In this document: in pieces, positions 26,153-35,672 of the stretch
Layout: every line of letters starts with the position of its first letter
Numbering within the stretch: position 1 is the first letter of the stretch
NCBI RefSeq assembly: GCF_030622045.1
Contig: NZ_CP130886.1
Location: 310,001 to 374,000 of the forward strand
DNA length: 64,000 bases
Reading direction: 5' to 3'
From: Planctellipticum variicoloris
Lineage (GTDB): Bacteria; Planctomycetota; Planctomycetia; Planctomycetales; Planctomycetaceae
The notes under the pieces: model-generated
Databases searched by the model: none
Seen by the model: the letters and a program-made list of their open reading frames with translations, nothing else
Told to the model about the DNA's origin: nothing
Made by a program: the position numbers and the translations under genes

Positions 26153-27109
26153 TCAACCGGATCGCTTCGCGAACCACTGCACTGTCTGAGCGAGGCCGGC
26201 TTCGAGACTGACCGCCGGCTTCCAGCCGAGAGTTTCGCCGGCCAGGCGCGCGTCGACAACGCTGGACCGCAAATCGCCGGCGCGCGACGGGCCGTGAAGT
26301 GCCACCGGCACGCTGGCCGCAGGGTTGAGCTTAAGGACTTCAGCCCGGACGCGGTCGGCCAGGACGTTCACGTCGGATTTGATTCCGGTCCCCACGTTGA
26401 GCGCCAGAAACGGCACGGAAAGAGGAGCCGTCAAAGCCGCCAGATTCGCCTTGGCGACATCCGGCCCGAAGACGTAGTCGCGGTCGTACTTTCCGTCGCC
26501 GTTCACCGTCGCCGGCTCCCCGGCGAGCATCTTCTTGCTGAAGATGGCAACGACGCCGGCTTCGCCGTGTGGATTCTGCCGCGGACCGTAGACGTTGGCA
26601 TACCGCAGCGCAACCCCCTGGATGCCGTGCTCGCGGGTGTAGAATTCCAGGTATTTTTCGCCGGCCCATTTGCTGATACCGTAGGGAGAAATCGGCGCGG
26701 CCGGGGTGTTTTCCGGGGCCGGTTCGGTCACGTCCCCGTACAGCACGCCCCCCGACGACGCGAAGACGATCCGTTTCGCCCCGACCCGGACGGCCTGATC
26801 GAAGACGTGGATCAGGCCCATGATGTTGACTTGCGCGTCGAACGCCGGTTCGCGGACCGAGCGGCTGACCGACATCTGCGCCGCCTGGTGGCAGACCGCG
26901 TCCGGACGAACTTCGTCAAAGACCTGGACCAGCCGGGGCTGGTCGCAGACGTCGACTTCGAACAGCGGGACTCCCGCGGCGACGTTTTCGCGCGATCCGC
27001 TGGAGAGATTATCGACGACAAACGGTTCATGACCGGCTGCCAGACAGGCATCCACAATGTGGCTGCCGATGAATCCCGCTCCGCCCGTAATCAGCACTCG
27101 CATCTGCAT
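26153..27109 (-). CDS. NAD-dependent sugar-nucleotide epimerase (GalE-like)
   Basis: This 318-residue protein starts at ATG 27109 (27103 is an alternative). It is an extended short-chain dehydrogenase: 'MRVLITGGAGFIGSHIVDA' binds NAD, 'FASSGGVLYG' supplies the catalytic serine, and 'PYGISKWAGEKYL' carries the YxxxK pair. 'LRYANVYGPRQ' and 'GDGKYDRDYVFGPDVAKANL' are typical of UDP-glucose/UDP-N-acetylglucosamine 4-epimerases. It probably interconverts nucleotide sugars for envelope polysaccharides, and it is the first gene of a two-gene operon with the dehydrogenase. Confidence 0.93.
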   Translation of the reverse strand: MQMRVLITGGAGFIGSHIVDACLAAGHEPFVVDNLSSGSRENVAAGVPLFEVDVCDQPRLVQVFDEVRPDAVCHQAAQMSVSRSVREPAFDAQVNIMGLIHVFDQAVRVGAKRIVFASSGGVLYGDVTEPAPENTPAAPISPYGISKWAGEKYLEFYTREHGIQGVALRYANVYGPRQNPHGEAGVVAIFSKKMLAGEPATVNGDGKYDRDYVFGPDVAKANLAALTAPLSVPFLALNVGTGIKSDVNVLADRVRAEVLKLNPAASVPVALHGPSRAGDLRSSVVDARLAGETLGWKPAVSLEAGLAQTVQWFAKRSG

Positions 27110-27475
27110 GTTCCGATGGAAACCGTAAAGCCAACTCAACTTATCTGCGCATCATGCGAACGGAGTTGGGAGGTCGCAACCCCGGCTCGATGTGGGTTTG
27201 GTGAATTGCCGCAGCGGGAGTCCGGTTATGACACAGGCACGCCCGCGCGGTCGGATTGCGATATCTGGCGCAGACAGGCCATCTGGTGGTTTCACCGAAG
27301 CACCCCGATCGATTGTCGGTAGAAATCGCAGGTCCTCGCCAGGGGTCTATCCGAATATACACGATTCAAACGGGGCAGACTCCCCTTCTCTCCGATTCGC
27401 TTTCCCTGCTACAACTCCGCGCAAACCGGCAGATTCTGCCGACCTGCCAATCTCTCTCCGTCCCTGACCGACGCC
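27110..27475. other. Intergenic region between divergent operons
   Basis: These 366 bp separate the epimerase (minus) from mraY (plus). Short open frames cross it but none looks coding. The region should contain the promoter of the mraY-ftsW-murG operon; no MraZ-type repeat boxes were noticed. Confidence 0.4.
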
Positions 27476-28579
27476 ATGCTCGTCTGGCTGATGCACCACT
27501 TTGCTCCGTTCCTGCAGCGGCTGGAAGACGCCGCGTCCGGGGACTCGCGCGTCTTCCTCACGGCGCGCACCGCCCTGGCGGCGATGACGTCATTCATCGT
27601 GGCCTGGTTATTTGGTCCCATGGCCATTCGCTGGCTGAAGTCGCGATTTCGCGAGCCGATCAAGAGCGCCTCCGACCGACTCAATGAGTTGCATGCCGCC
27701 AAAGCCGCGACTCCGACCATGGGCGGGCTCTTCATCGTTGGCGCCATTCTGGTCGCGGGACTTCTGTGCGGGGATCTGTCGAGCCCGTACGTGCAGCAGG
27801 GCCTGTTCGTGACCGCGACCTTCGGATTGCTCGGAGCAGCGGACGACTGGATCAAAATCCGGACGCACAAACGAGGGCTCACCGCGCGACAGAAGTTCCT
27901 GCTGCAGTTTGTCTTAGCACTTCTCGTATCCGGCTGGCTGTACTCCGTGCAACACGACAAACCGCACGGACTGGAGATCGTCTGGCCGATCGGCAAGCTG
28001 GCGATTTCGCTGGGCCCGCTGTTTGTGGTTTGGGCGGCGTTCGTGATGGTTGGCAGCTCGAACGGCGTCAACCTGACCGACGGTCTCGATGGCCTGGCGA
28101 CCGGCTGCCTGATCATCGCCGGAACTGCATTTACCGTTCTCTGTTATGTCGCGGGGCACCACGGCATGGCGGAATACCTGGCCGCACCGTACTTCGCCGG
28201 CGCGGGGGAACTGAGCGTGCTGTTCGGCGCGATGGTCGGCGCGCTCCTCGGATTCCTGTGGTACAACTGCTATCCCGCTCAGGTCTTCATGGGAGACACC
28301 GGCTCGCTCCCGACCGGAGCCCTGCTGGGGCTGGGCGCACTGGTTATCCGCCAGGAAGTGCTGCTGGCGATCGTCGGAGGGGTGTTCGTCGTCGAAACCC
28401 TGAGCGTGATCCTGCAGGTGGCCTGGTTCAAGCTGACCGGACGGCGGCTGATCGCCTGCAGTCCGCTCCACAACCACTTCGTGTTTCGTGGCGAACACGA
28501 GATCAAGATTGTCGTGCGATTCTGGATCAGTTCGGCGCTGCTGGCGCTGATTGCCGTGGCCAGTCTGAAAATCCGCTGA
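27476..28579 (+). CDS. mraY: Phospho-N-acetylmuramoyl-pentapeptide transferase
   Basis: This 367-residue integral membrane enzyme attaches phospho-MurNAc-pentapeptide to undecaprenyl phosphate, forming lipid I. It has about ten membrane helices. Diagnostic motifs are 'AATPTMGGL' near residue 80, the metal-binding 'GAADDWIKIRTHKRGL' near 120, 'SNGVNLTDGLDGLATG' near 195, 'FMGDTGSLPTGALLG' near 270 and 'CSPLHNHF' near 328. All expected catalytic aspartates are present. It is the first gene of a tight block with ftsW and murG. It shows that peptidoglycan lipid intermediates are made despite the phylum's lack of FtsZ. Confidence 0.96.
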   Translation: MLVWLMHHFAPFLQRLEDAASGDSRVFLTARTALAAMTSFIVAWLFGPMAIRWLKSRFREPIKSASDRLNELHAAKAATPTMGGLFIVGAILVAGLLCGDLSSPYVQQGLFVTATFGLLGAADDWIKIRTHKRGLTARQKFLLQFVLALLVSGWLYSVQHDKPHGLEIVWPIGKLAISLGPLFVVWAAFVMVGSSNGVNLTDGLDGLATGCLIIAGTAFTVLCYVAGHHGMAEYLAAPYFAGAGELSVLFGAMVGALLGFLWYNCYPAQVFMGDTGSLPTGALLGLGALVIRQEVLLAIVGGVFVVETLSVILQVAWFKLTGRRLIACSPLHNHFVFRGEHEIKIVVRFWISSALLALIAVASLKIR

Positions 28580-28598
28580 CGGGGCGCCGGCCCGCAAG

Positions 28599-29717
28599 GT
28601 GACTACTCCCGTGGACCTGCCGCACAAGCTGTTTCTGGCGCTGGCAGGTCTGCTGCTCGGTTTCGGCCTGCTGATGGTCCATAGCGCCAGCATCACGTCG
28701 TGGCCGACGGAATTCGAGCAGGTCTATCTCTCGAAGCACCTGCTGTTCCTGGCCGTGGGACTGGTCGCAGCGACGGTTGCGGCGTGGTTGCCGCCGACAT
28801 TCTGGAAGGCCGCGGCGCCGTGGCTCTTTCTGGCGACGGTGATTCTGCTCGTCGCAGTCCTCGTGCCGGGGATCGGCAGCCGGGTGAAAGGGGCTCAGCG
28901 CTGGATCCGGATCCTGGGATATTCGCTGCAACCGTCGGAACTGGCGAAAATCACGCTGCCCCTGATGCTGTGCACGCTGATCGATTTTCGCAGGGATCGC
29001 CTCGGTCACTGGTGGAGCGGGACCATTCCGGTCCTGTGGCCGACCGTGCTGGTCGTGCCGCTGGTCCTGGTCCAGCCCGACCTGGGGACGGCGGCGTTCC
29101 TGCTCGGCGGGACGGGGATTGTCCTGCTGGCGGCGGGCTGGCCGCTCCGGAATTTCATCCTCAGCCTGGGAGCGGTCGTCCCGGCCCTGCTGGGGGTGCT
29201 TGTCCTCAAACCCTATCAACGACAACGGATCGTCGGATTTCTGGAGACCTGGAGCGACTTCGACTCGGCCCCGTATCAGATTAAGCAGTCGCTGGTGACC
29301 CTGGGTTCGGGAGGGCTGTTTGGCGAGGGGCTGGGTCGGGGCTGGCAGAAGCTGAGTTTTCTGCCGGAGGCGAATACGGACTTCGTTTTTGCGGTCGTTG
29401 GCGAAGAACTGGGGCTGGTGGGGACGCTGAGCCTGATCGCTCTCTGGTGCGGACTCTATCTGTCCGGGCTCCGACTCCTCTCCCCTCTCAAACCTCGCAG
29501 CTTTGGCATGATCGCCGGATTCACGCTGCTAACTCAACTTGTCGCCCAGGCGGCGTTGAACATCGCAGTCGTCACGGCGATGGTGCCTCCCAAAGGAATC
29601 TCCCTGCCGCTGGTCAGCTATGGCGGCAGCAACCTGCTCGTAAGCCTACTGTCGCTGGGAATCGTCCTCAGCCTGGCCCGCGACGTTCCGGTTCAACCTG
29701 CGGCTGTGCCTCAATGA
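28599..29717 (+). CDS. ftsW: FtsW/RodA/SpoVE-type glycan polymerase
   Basis: This is a 372-residue membrane protein starting with GTG 28599, 19 bp after mraY. The SEDS family is recognised from 'QRWIRILGYSLQPSELAKI', 'VLVQPDLGTA', 'SDFDSAPYQIKQSLVTLGSG', 'LPEANTDFVFAVVGEELGL' and 'MVPPKGISLPLVSYGGSN'. These proteins polymerise lipid II with a partner class B penicillin-binding protein. The position beside murG and overlap with it by 4 bp favour FtsW over RodA. No ftsI-type partner is encoded here. Confidence 0.94.
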   Translation: MTTPVDLPHKLFLALAGLLLGFGLLMVHSASITSWPTEFEQVYLSKHLLFLAVGLVAATVAAWLPPTFWKAAAPWLFLATVILLVAVLVPGIGSRVKGAQRWIRILGYSLQPSELAKITLPLMLCTLIDFRRDRLGHWWSGTIPVLWPTVLVVPLVLVQPDLGTAAFLLGGTGIVLLAAGWPLRNFILSLGAVVPALLGVLVLKPYQRQRIVGFLETWSDFDSAPYQIKQSLVTLGSGGLFGEGLGRGWQKLSFLPEANTDFVFAVVGEELGLVGTLSLIALWCGLYLSGLRLLSPLKPRSFGMIAGFTLLTQLVAQAALNIAVVTAMVPPKGISLPLVSYGGSNLLVSLLSLGIVLSLARDVPVQPAAVPQ

Positions 29718-30808
29718 CGACCACCGACACGTTTCTGTTTGCCGGTGGAGGGACGGGAGGCCATCTGTTTCCGGGACTCGCCGTCGCCGAGGAACTGCGG
29801 GAACGGCGGCCGGGCTGTCGAATCGTCTTCGTCGGCTCCGAGCGGCCGATTGAAGCGGAGATTCTGGCCCAGGCCGGTGAGGAGCACGTTTCGCTCCCGA
29901 TTCGCTCGTCCACCGACCTGAAATCGCATCCCTGGCGGTTTCTCGTCGACAACGTGAGAGCGATCTGCGCCGCGGGGCGGCTGCTGGGCGATCATCGGCC
30001 GCGGTCGGTTCTCGGACTGGGAGGTTTCGCAAGTTTTCCCCTGCTGCTGCAGGCTCAATGGCGGCACATTCCCTTCCTCCTGCTGGAACAGAATGCCATT
30101 CCCGGCCGAGTGACGCGCTGGCAGGCGCGCCAGGCGCTGGCGGTCTGTCTGACGTTTCCAGAGTCAGCACAACGACTGCGGGGAGCGGCGTGCCGGGAGA
30201 CAGGGAATCCCGTGCGACAGTCGATCGCCAGGCTCGCGCAGTCGCAGGGGGAACCTGAAGGCCGCGTCCTGCTGGTGCTGGGCGGCAGCCAGGGAGCCGA
30301 GTCGCTCAATCAGGCGGTGCGCTCCTGGGTCGCCGCTCACCGCGAACTGCTCGCAGGCTGGACGATCTGGCATCAGACGGGACCGCGTCAGCAGGCGGAG
30401 ATCGCGACCGAGTACGCCCGGCTGGGAATTCCGGCGGAAGTTTCCCCCTTCTGGACGGATCTGCCCGGGCGGTACGCCGCAGCCGGGCTGGTGATTTCTC
30501 GCGCCGGGGCGACGACAATCGCGGAGTTATTGTGCGCCGGCAAACCGATGGTGCTGCTCCCCTACCCCCACGCGGCCGACGACCATCAACGGGCGAACGC
30601 CGCTTCACTGGTCCACGCGGGGGCCGCCGAAGTCGTTGAACACGCAACCAACGCCGAGGACACGGTCCGTCGGCTGGCGGAGGTGCTCACGCCGCTGTTT
30701 GGCGATCCGGACCGCCGTCGGCGTCTGGCAGACGCCGCTCGCGCGCTGGCCCGCCCAAACGCCGCCCAGACTGTCGTTGACCTGCTGCTGGCCGGCGCAG
30801 GACAATAG
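29714..30808 (+). CDS. murG: Lipid II synthase (GlcNAc transferase)
   Basis: This 364-residue peripheral membrane glycosyltransferase adds GlcNAc to lipid I, making lipid II. ATG 29714 overlaps the ftsW stop (ATGA), which indicates translational coupling. The N-terminal domain has 'FAGGGTGGHLFPGLAVAEEL' and 'VLGLGGFASFPLLLQA'; the C-terminal UDP-sugar site has 'LLVLGGSQGAESLNQAV', 'RAGATTIAELLCAGKPMVLL' and 'PHAADDHQRANA'. All match GT28-family MurG. Confidence 0.96.
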   Translation: MTTTDTFLFAGGGTGGHLFPGLAVAEELRERRPGCRIVFVGSERPIEAEILAQAGEEHVSLPIRSSTDLKSHPWRFLVDNVRAICAAGRLLGDHRPRSVLGLGGFASFPLLLQAQWRHIPFLLLEQNAIPGRVTRWQARQALAVCLTFPESAQRLRGAACRETGNPVRQSIARLAQSQGEPEGRVLLVLGGSQGAESLNQAVRSWVAAHRELLAGWTIWHQTGPRQQAEIATEYARLGIPAEVSPFWTDLPGRYAAAGLVISRAGATTIAELLCAGKPMVLLPYPHAADDHQRANAASLVHAGAAEVVEHATNAEDTVRRLAEVLTPLFGDPDRRRRLADAARALARPNAAQTVVDLLLAGAGQ

Positions 30809-30845
30809 GGTCGAACGAATTGAACGACACAGAAGGGATGCTGGA

Positions 30846-31862
30846 ATGTCATTGTCGGCGCAAGATCTGATTCTGGTGACCGGGGCCACAGGTCTGGTGG
30901 GGAGTCACTTCGTCGAAACGCTCCGCCGGCAAGGACTGCGGGTCCGGGCTCTGGTGCGAGATCCCGCCGCCGCAAAGCTGGCTGCGGCTGCGGGGGCCGA
31001 GCTGGCTGTGGGCGATCTCTCCCGACCGGAGTCGCTGACAGCAGCCGTGCGCGGCGCGACCGTCATCGTGCACTGCGCCGCAAAGGTCGGCGACTGGGGG
31101 CCGATCGACGAATACCGGCAGATCAACGTCCGCGGACTGGAACAGCTCCTGCTGGCGACTCAGCAGCAGGGAACGCTCCGACGCTTCGTCCACATCAGTT
31201 CGCTGGGGGTCTATCCCGCCCGCGATCACTACGGCACGGACGAAACCACGCCGCCCTCCAGCACCGGCATCGACGGCTACACGCTGACTAAAGTCGAATC
31301 CGAGCAACTGGTGCTGCAGCACGTCCGAGATCACGGCCTGCCCGCCGTGGTGCTGCGGCCGGGCTTCATCTATGGCCCGCGGGATCGTTCGGTCCTGCCC
31401 CGGCTGATCGGTCGACTGCGGGATGGCAAGTTCGCCTATCTCGGTTCCCCCGACCTGCTGATGAATAACACGTACGTCGGCAACCTGGTCGAGGCGATTC
31501 TGCTGGCGCTCGACTCGGACCGTTCGATCGGACAGGTCTACAACATCACCGACGGCCGGCTGGTCTCGAAACGGGAGTTCGTCGAGACGATCTGCCGGTT
31601 GTCGAATCTGCCGGCCCCGAAAAAAGTCGTGCCGCTGGGCATTGCCCGTCCCCTGGCACGGGTCTTGGAGTCGGTCTGGAAGCTGCTCGGAAAGACGGAA
31701 GCTCCGCTGCTGTCGCAGGCGCGAATCAAGTTCCTGGGCCTGAACCTCGACTACTCCATCGAGAAGGCGAAACGGGAACTCGGTTACGCGCCATCGACCG
31801 ATTTCCAGCAAGCGATCGCCGCGACGCTGCATGCGGACAACTCGGTCGCCCGCGCGGCATGA
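30846..31862 (+). CDS. NAD-dependent epimerase/dehydratase (3-beta-HSD-like)
   Basis: This 338-residue extended SDR starts at ATG 30846 after AAGGGA. 'LILVTGATGLVGSHFVETL' binds the cofactor, 'FVHISSLGVY' carries the serine, and 'DGYTLTKVESEQL' holds the YxxxK. 'LRPGFIYGPRD' and 'YVGNLVEAILLAL' resemble the 3-beta-hydroxysteroid dehydrogenase-like branch that acts on lipids or nucleotide sugars. It lies 38 bp after murG, in the position where murC would follow in the standard cluster, but it is not a ligase. The substrate is unknown; a link to hopanoid or sterol-like lipids is possible but unproved. Confidence 0.9.
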   Translation: MSLSAQDLILVTGATGLVGSHFVETLRRQGLRVRALVRDPAAAKLAAAAGAELAVGDLSRPESLTAAVRGATVIVHCAAKVGDWGPIDEYRQINVRGLEQLLLATQQQGTLRRFVHISSLGVYPARDHYGTDETTPPSSTGIDGYTLTKVESEQLVLQHVRDHGLPAVVLRPGFIYGPRDRSVLPRLIGRLRDGKFAYLGSPDLLMNNTYVGNLVEAILLALDSDRSIGQVYNITDGRLVSKREFVETICRLSNLPAPKKVVPLGIARPLARVLESVWKLLGKTEAPLLSQARIKFLGLNLDYSIEKAKRELGYAPSTDFQQAIAATLHADNSVARAA

Positions 31863-32117
31863 ATGTCGAAGGGAAGAAGCGGAGAGTCCAGTGTCGAGAG
31901 TCGAGAGCCAGACCGGAAGCTGCTGATAGAGTCGCCGCCTAAATCGATGGGTCACGATACTGTGGAGCGAATGAATCTTCGTTTCGACATTCCGCCTTCG
32001 ACATTCGACATTTCTTCCAACATCTCAGCGAGAGATGTTCTCGCTCGGCGTTTCTCACCCGGCCGTTCTCGCTAGAATTTCCGCGTCGGCGCTGACTGCC
32101 GGCGGAGAATGTGCTGC

Positions 32118-32915
32118 ATGTTTCCGATTCGCGACGACGTCCCTTCGACCCGCGTGCCGGTGGTCAATACCGCCATCGTCGTCATCTGCTCGCTGGTCTT
32201 CCTGCTGCAGTTCGCCGGCGGGGACGGCGGCGAGCGGATGGCCGAGGAGTATGGCTTCGTACCTGCCCGTCTGACCCAACCCGGCAGGCCGCTGGTGATT
32301 CCGCACCGCGAACTGGTCCGGACGCCGGGGGGGATGGAGGTCCGCGAGACCGAGCGGGAGCTCGCGCCCACGCCGATCTCCCCGGTCCTGACGTTGCTGA
32401 CGTGCATGTTTCTGCACGGCGGCTGGATGCACATCATCGGCAACATGTGGTTTCTGGTGGTCTTCGGCGACAACGTGGAAGATCGCTTCGGCCACTTGGG
32501 TTACCTTCTGTTTTATCTCGGGTGCGGCCTCGCGGCGTCGGTGCTGCAACTCATCGCCAGCCCCTTCTCGCCGATTCCGACCATCGGCGCAAGCGGCGCG
32601 ATCGCCGGCGTAATGGGGGCGTACTTCATCATGTTCCCGCGGGCTCAGGTGCTGACGCTGATTCCGATTTTTATTTTCCTTCAGTTCGTCGTCCTGCCGG
32701 CACCCCTGTTCCTGGGGATCTGGTTTCTGTTTCAGCTCGTCTTTGCGGCCTTTTCGGAGACCGGCGTCGGAGGCGTCGCTTTCTGGGCTCACGTCGGCGG
32801 ATTCGCGGCGGGGCTCGGAATTACGCTCTGGTTGAAAAACATCGGCCGCCTGGGGGGCGACACGCGCTACGTGCAATTGATCTCCTCGCGCCGGGAACCC
32901 CCGCGATGGAACTGA
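32118..32915 (+). CDS. Rhomboid-family intramembrane serine protease
   Basis: ATG 32118 gives 265 residues; ATG 32109 is 2 bp from the GGAGA and is less likely. Six or seven membrane helices carry the rhomboid features: 'FLHGGWMHIIGNMWFLVVFG' at about 99-118, the catalytic 'IGASGAIAGVMGAYF' with Ser159, and 'WAHVGGFAAG' with His215. A hydrophilic 50-residue insertion after the first helix, typical of bacterial relatives, is present. It cleaves membrane proteins within the bilayer; the substrate is unknown. The stop overlaps the maf start by 10 bp, so they are co-transcribed. Confidence 0.94.
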   Translation: MFPIRDDVPSTRVPVVNTAIVVICSLVFLLQFAGGDGGERMAEEYGFVPARLTQPGRPLVIPHRELVRTPGGMEVRETERELAPTPISPVLTLLTCMFLHGGWMHIIGNMWFLVVFGDNVEDRFGHLGYLLFYLGCGLAASVLQLIASPFSPIPTIGASGAIAGVMGAYFIMFPRAQVLTLIPIFIFLQFVVLPAPLFLGIWFLFQLVFAAFSETGVGGVAFWAHVGGFAAGLGITLWLKNIGRLGGDTRYVQLISSRREPPRWN

Positions 32916-33481
32916 TCCTCGCCAGCACCTCGCCCTACCGCCGGGCGCTGCTCGAACGTCTCGGCGTCCCCTTTACCGCCATCGCGCCGGACTGCGACGA
33001 GGACGCCGTCAAGAGTGCGGGATTACCGCCTCTGGTCGTCGCGCGGAGGCTGGCACGACAGAAGGTGCATAGCGTTTGCGACCGTTTTCCGCACGCGGTA
33101 GTCATCGGCAGCGATCAAGTTCTGGATCTGGAAGGGGAACGGCTCGACAAGCCCGGTTCCGCCGAAGCGGCCGTCCGGCAATTGCAGCGCCTCGCAGGTC
33201 GCACCCATCGTCTCATCACCGCCGTCGCCGTCGCGTCGCCTGCGGGCTGGATCGACTGGGAGAACGTCTCGGAGATGGCAATGCGAACGCTTCCTGTCGA
33301 CGCCATGCGACGGTACGTGGAGGCCGACAACCCCTGGGATTGCGCCGGTAGTTACAAGCTGGAGTGCCGCGGCGTCGCGCTGTTCGAGCGGATTCATACC
33401 GACGACCAGACCGCGATCATCGGCCTGCCGCTTCTGAAGCTGACGCAGGTCCTGACCGGGCTGGGCTTCGAGATTCCGTAA
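32906..33481 (+). CDS. maf: Maf-family nucleotide pyrophosphatase
   Basis: This 191-residue protein starts within the end of the rhomboid gene. It begins 'MELILASTSPYRRALLERLG', the standard Maf start, with 'VIGSDQVLDLEGERLDKPG' for the metal and base pocket and 'DNPWDCAGSYKLECRGVALF' in place of the usual GxA(G/Y)xxEG loop. Maf proteins hydrolyse non-canonical nucleoside triphosphates and are linked to septum control. It ends one base before the convergent BON-like gene. Confidence 0.92.
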   Translation: MELILASTSPYRRALLERLGVPFTAIAPDCDEDAVKSAGLPPLVVARRLARQKVHSVCDRFPHAVVIGSDQVLDLEGERLDKPGSAEAAVRQLQRLAGRTHRLITAVAVASPAGWIDWENVSEMAMRTLPVDAMRRYVEADNPWDCAGSYKLECRGVALFERIHTDDQTAIIGLPLLKLTQVLTGLGFEIP

Positions 33482-33793
33482 TTACTCGATCCGCTCGGCG
33501 CCGGTCGGCCCCTTGCGCTCGTGCGGCGCCGGAATGCGGCAGCCGCAGTGCAGGCGGTTCAGGACGGGCACCGCGCCGACGATTTCTCGCACGACCGCTG
33601 CGATGTCAACATCCTGATCGCAAGTCTCGACAAACCCTTCCAGGCAGATCCCGTTGGGACCGCGGTGGACCCGCAGATCGGAAAAGCGGAGTTTCGGATG
33701 CTCCAGCAGATGGCTCTGCACCAGCATTTCGGTCGTGTGCGGACCGCTCCTGCCTTCCGTCAAAGGTCCATCCATGCGTTGCGTCGTGTTCAC
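33482..33793 (-). CDS. Small BON-domain-like protein
   Basis: This is a 103-residue protein that ends tail to tail with maf at zero distance. The central part ('MLVQSHLLEHPKLRFSDLRV', 'ICLEGFVETCDQDVDIAAVV') resembles a single BON fold, which usually binds phospholipids or sits in envelope proteins. There is no signal peptide, and residues 85-95 carry a short CGC. The start could be the internal Met at about residue 23. The family assignment is tentative. Confidence 0.6.
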   Translation of the reverse strand: MNTTQRMDGPLTEGRSGPHTTEMLVQSHLLEHPKLRFSDLRVHRGPNGICLEGFVETCDQDVDIAAVVREIVGAVPVLNRLHCGCRIPAPHERKGPTGAERIE

Positions 33794-34165
33794 AGAACAC
33801 CTCCCCGGGAAGCGGATCCCGAGTCCAGAACCAATTCCTCGATCAAAAAGCTCCAGCTATTCACACTAACGACCGCCCGACGAATCCGTCACGAGAATCT
33901 CGAAAGATTGCAACGGATTCCGGCGAACGGGGATGTGAGGGCATTCCCGGAGTCACAACGCGACTCGGAATCCCAACCGCGAGAATCTTCCTGATCCGCC
34001 GGCTTTCGCATGATCCATGCACAGCGAAATTCGCCGCAGACAGACAGGGTGTTGAAGAATTCCGTCGAGCGGCCCGGACGGGAGTGTCCGGGCCGCCCTG
34101 GTCGGCGAAGCCATTTTTAAGTGGGACAGACACTCCCGCCTGTCGCCAGATTCTTCAGAAAACGG
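33794..34165. other. Intergenic region with hairpin
   Basis: These 372 bp lie upstream of the BON-like gene and downstream of the DUF1501 gene (both minus). The most visible element is a perfect 11-bp stem at 34069-34079/34086-34096 with loop GGGAGT; without a T run it is a weak terminator candidate. No coding sequence is recognised. Confidence 0.5.
34069..34096 (-). terminator. Possible terminator hairpin
   Basis: The GC-rich perfect 11-bp stem lies 70 bp past the DUF1501 stop at 34166. It is not followed by a clear U tract in the minus direction, so termination is uncertain. Confidence 0.4.
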
Positions 34166-35626
34166 CTAAGTCAGGAGATCCTTGATGACGTTGCCTTCCA
34201 CGTCGGTCAGGCGGAAATCCCGGCCTTGGAACCGGTAGGTCAGCTTCTCGTGGTTGATCCCCAGCAGATGCAGCAGCGTCGCGTTAAGATCGTGTACGTG
34301 CACCGGATTCTGGGTCACGTTGTAGCTGAAATCGTCCGTTTCGCCGTAAGTGATCCCCGGCTTCGTGCCGCCGCCGGCGAACCACATCGTGAAACAGCGC
34401 GGGTGGTGGTCGCGGCCGTAGTTTTCCTTGGTCAACGTCCCCTGGCTGTAGACTGTCCGGCCGAACTCGCCCCCCCAGACGACGAGCGTGTCGTCCAGCA
34501 TGCCGCGCTGCTTGAGATCTTTGATGAGCGCCGCGCACGGCTGATCGGCGGCTTTCGTGAGCTGGCGGATGCTCCCCGGCAGTCCGCCGTGGTGATCCCA
34601 GCCGCGGAGGAAGACCTGCGTGAAGCGGACGCCCCGCTCCGCCATCCGGCGGGCGAGGAGGCAGTTGTAGGCGAACGAGCCGGGCTGGGTGACTTCCGGG
34701 CCGTACATGTCGAGCACGTGCTTCGGCTCGTCGTTGATGTTGACCAGCTCCGGCACGGAGGTCTGCATGCGGAACGCCATTTCGTACTGGGCGATGCGGG
34801 CGGAGATTTCCGGATCGCCGACCGTTCCGAGGCGTTCCTGGTTGAGTTCGACGAGGCCGTCGAGCATTTGCCGGCGGACTTGCGCGTTCACGCCGGGGGG
34901 ATTGGAGAGATACAACACCGGATCGCCCGAGGAACGGAGGGAAACGCCGGCGTGCTTGGTGGGCAGAAACCCCGAGCCCCAGAGACGCGAAAAGAGCGCC
35001 TGCGTCTGCGAGCCGGTCGCGATCCGGGAGATCAGGACCACGAAGGAGGGGAGGTCCTGGTTTGGGCTGCCGATGCCGTACGACAGCCAGGCGCCGAGCG
35101 AGGGGCGGCCGGGAATTTCGCTGCCGGTGGTGATGAAGGTGATGGCGGGGTCGTGGTTGATGGCTTCGGTGTGCATCGATTTGACGATGGCGATGTCATC
35201 GACGACGCCGGCCATGTGGGGCAGCAGTTCGCTGACCCAGGCCCCGTTCTGTCCGTGCTGGCTGAAGTTGAAGACGGAGGGGGCGATCGGAAAGCGGGCC
35301 TGCCCGCTGGTCATGGTGGTGATCCGCTGACCGTTCCGGACCGATTCCGGCAGGTCCTTGTCGAACCAGTCCTTGAGCCCCGGCTTGTAGTCCCACATGT
35401 CGAGCTGCGACGGTCCGTCGGCCATGAACAGCCAGATCACGCGCTTGGCTTTGGGGGCATGGTGGAGCGCCGGCAGGGCGCCCGGGCCGTCGTTGGCGTT
35501 CGGCGTCGCCCCGAAGAGCTGGGGGTTGAGGACGGAGCCCAGGGCGGCCGCCCCGAGTCCGGTCGCCGACTGGCCGAAGAAATACCGGCGGGAGATCTGG
35601 GTGCGGAGCTGGTCGAAGTTGAACAT
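34166..35626 (-). CDS. DUF1501 protein with Tat-type signal
   Basis: At 486 residues this is a full-length DUF1501 protein. The N-terminus '[20 protein letters not shown]' is a twin-arginine signal. Core phrases are '[20 protein letters not shown]', '[15 protein letters not shown]', '[12 protein letters not shown]', '[16 protein letters not shown]' and '[19 protein letters not shown]'. In most planctomycetes this gene directly follows the DUF1549/DUF1553 gene. Here a nucleotidyltransferase gene (35673-36299) intervenes, with a 46-bp gap. The family has a phosphatase/sulfatase fold, but its substrate is unknown. Confidence 0.95.
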   Translation of the reverse strand: MFNFDQLRTQISRRYFFGQSATGLGAAALGSVLNPQLFGATPNANDGPGALPALHHAPKAKRVIWLFMADGPSQLDMWDYKPGLKDWFDKDLPESVRNGQRITTMTSGQARFPIAPSVFNFSQHGQNGAWVSELLPHMAGVVDDIAIVKSMHTEAINHDPAITFITTGSEIPGRPSLGAWLSYGIGSPNQDLPSFVVLISRIATGSQTQALFSRLWGSGFLPTKHAGVSLRSSGDPVLYLSNPPGVNAQVRRQMLDGLVELNQERLGTVGDPEISARIAQYEMAFRMQTSVPELVNINDEPKHVLDMYGPEVTQPGSFAYNCLLARRMAERGVRFTQVFLRGWDHHGGLPGSIRQLTKAADQPCAALIKDLKQRGMLDDTLVVWGGEFGRTVYSQGTLTKENYGRDHHPRCFTMWFAGGGTKPGITYGETDDFSYNVTQNPVHVHDLNATLLHLLGINHEKLTYRFQGRDFRLTDVEGNVIKDLLT

Positions 35627-35672
35627 GATGGCCGGTCTTTTTTTGTGCAGGAGTCTTCAGGGAAACGGTTCG

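Noticed and set aside
26110-26259. Longer N-terminus for the 2-hydroxyacid dehydrogenase
   Set aside because: It would overlap the end of the epimerase gene, and its residues are an antisense-like Arg/Ser run. ATG 26109 matches the family start.
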